This document shows positions 63,203 through 64,000 of a stretch of DNA of 64,000 nucleotides, piece by piece. This stretch comes from Paenibacillus_AB hodogayensis (GTDB lineage: Bacteria; Bacillota; Bacilli; Paenibacillales; NBRC-103111). The stretch's first letter is position 1. Every line of letters begins with the position of its first letter. The stretch spans positions 372,001 through 436,000 of the forward strand of contig NZ_BAAAYO010000021.1 of NCBI RefSeq assembly GCF_039536325.1, read 5' to 3'. Below the pieces are notes generated by a model. That model saw only the letters and a program-made list of their open reading frames with translations, did not search any database and was not told the origin of the DNA. The translations under genes were made by a program, and so were the position numbers.

Positions 63203-64000
63203 ATGGAGTACGTTTCTTTATACTGGCGGTTCATCCGGATCCGGTTGAAAGGAATCGCTCAATACCGCGGCGCGTTTTGGCTGAATTCATTGTCGAAAGC
63301 ATCGCTGTGGATTGTCGAGGTTTTTTTGATCTGGGTGCTGGTGGACCGCTTCAAAAGCATCGCCGGCTGGGGACCTTACGAGGTGATGCTGCTGTACGCC
63401 TTGAATTTGGGCTCCTATGCGTTGGCCGGTTTCTTTTTTTATCATCCGTTTACCTCGCTGCCGAGGCGCATCCAGACGGGGGAGTTCGACGAGATGTTGA
63501 CGAAGCCGCTCAACCCGTTTCTGTATTTGCTCAGCCGGGAGTTCAGCACCGGTTACTTCAGCAATTTGACGGTTGCGCTCGCAGTGATGATCTTTTGTTT
63601 TCGCCGGCTGGATCTGACTCTCGGCGTGACGGATGCGCTCTTTTTGGCGCTCGTGCTGCTGGGCGGAGCGTTGATCCAGGCGGCCGCCTTCGTGTATACG
63701 GCCGTGCCGGCCTTTTGGATGGTGCAAAACAACAGTCTGGTCAGCCTGATCTTCGATCTGAAAGATTTCGTCAAATACCCGATAACCGCTTACCATTGGA
63801 TCGTGCAAATCGTGCTGACGCTCGTCGTTCCTTTTGCTTTTATCAATTTTTACCCGGCGCAGCGCTTTTTGGGAAAAGTGGATGAAGGGTTGTTTCATCC
63901 CGTATTCCAGTTCATGACTCCGGTCGCGGGAATGGTCCTGTTTGCCGGAGAGTACGCGTTTTGGAAAATCGGAATCCGTCAGTACCATAGTACGGGTTCG
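63203..64000 (+). CDS. ABC-2 type permease, second of a pair (cut by window end)
   Basis: The frame is open to the last base (266 codons here). It shows helices and the conserved loop IQTGEFDEMLTKPLNPFLYL of the same family as its neighbour. GGAGGG at 63188-63193 precedes ATG 63203. The family is about 265 aa, so the gene likely ends just beyond the window. Confidence 0.85.
   Translation, partial: MEYVSLYWRFIRIRLKGIAQYRGAFWLNSLSKASLWIVEVFLIWVLVDRFKSIAGWGPYEVMLLYALNLGSYALAGFFFYHPFTSLPRRIQTGEFDEMLTKPLNPFLYLLSREFSTGYFSNLTVALAVMIFCFRRLDLTLGVTDALFLALVLLGGALIQAAAFVYTAVPAFWMVQNNSLVSLIFDLKDFVKYPITAYHWIVQIVLTLVVPFAFINFYPAQRFLGKVDEGLFHPVFQFMTPVAGMVLFAGEYAFWKIGIRQYHSTGS

Noticed and set aside
1..64000. 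CRISPR arrays, rRNA or tRNA genes, complete insertion sequences, prophage
   Set aside because: No regularly spaced repeats, no RNA-gene signatures and no intact transposase or phage structural genes were recognised; only an IS110 scrap was found.

Overview
The window looks like chromosomal DNA of a spore-forming, low-to-moderate-GC Firmicute of the Paenibacillus/Cohnella type. The evidence is a YesM/YesN-type sensor and AraC-fused regulator, several AraC regulators beside lipoprotein sugar-binding proteins, strong AGGAGG ribosome sites, a YjcZ-like sporulation micro-protein, a CcpA-type cre site, and very large secreted carbohydrate-active proteins. No rRNA, tRNA or CRISPR array was seen. Base composition alternates between GC-rich glycan-utilisation islands (about 5-18.5, 22-43, 45-53 and 61.7-64 kb) and AT-richer stretches of regulators, small genes and gene remnants.

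Layout. 0-4.8 kb: FAD monooxygenase with a TetR regulator, a histidine phosphatase, and a divergent EamA exporter/LysR pair. 5-18.5 kb: two lipoprotein solute-binding proteins, a two-component system, an FAD oxidoreductase, a secreted DUF4838-type protein and a toroid-fold protein. 18.5-22 kb: palindrome-rich spacer, a small exported protein, a frameshifted YbjQ-like zinc-ribbon gene, and an Rrf2 regulator convergent with a VOC protein that has an operator on its promoter. 22-43 kb: the main island. A cytoplasmic CBM9-heparinase II/III lyase and an AraC regulator are followed by a broken acetylesterase. Next comes a nine-gene, same-strand run: binding protein, TIM-barrel-like protein, phosphotriesterase homologue, two amidohydrolases, sugar isomerase, creatinase-like M24 protein, Tat-exported beta-helix protein split by an in-frame TGA, and an ASRT-family protein. 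A separate 1,099-aa secreted protein follows. 43-45 kb: a graveyard of gene fragments and one membrane-anchored unknown. 45-53 kb: AraC regulator, divergent Gfo/Idh dehydrogenase and binding protein, and a 1,375-aa secreted TIM-barrel hydrolase. 53-61.7 kb: MFS/TetR pair, YjcZ-like gene, small immunity-type genes, a ribosomal-protection GTPase, an IS110 scrap fused in frame to a nucleotidyltransferase remnant, and a LysR gene. 61.7-64 kb: a decayed BadF-type kinase and two ABC-2 permeases, the second cut by the window end.

How it fits together (inference). Secreted enzymes cut a complex, probably uronate-containing glycan. Lipoproteins capture the products, but no sugar ABC permeases are present here, so import must rely on genes elsewhere. 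The lyase, isomerase, lactonase/amidohydrolase-like enzymes and dehydrogenases would act inside the cell. Two repeated non-coding elements suggest that each AraC protein controls its own neighbours: a 19-bp motif at 22100, 26794 and 27417, and a roughly 45-bp element at 46065 and 48648. The 27.6-39.2 kb operon has a gene combination I cannot match to a known pathway and is the best candidate for an undescribed system.
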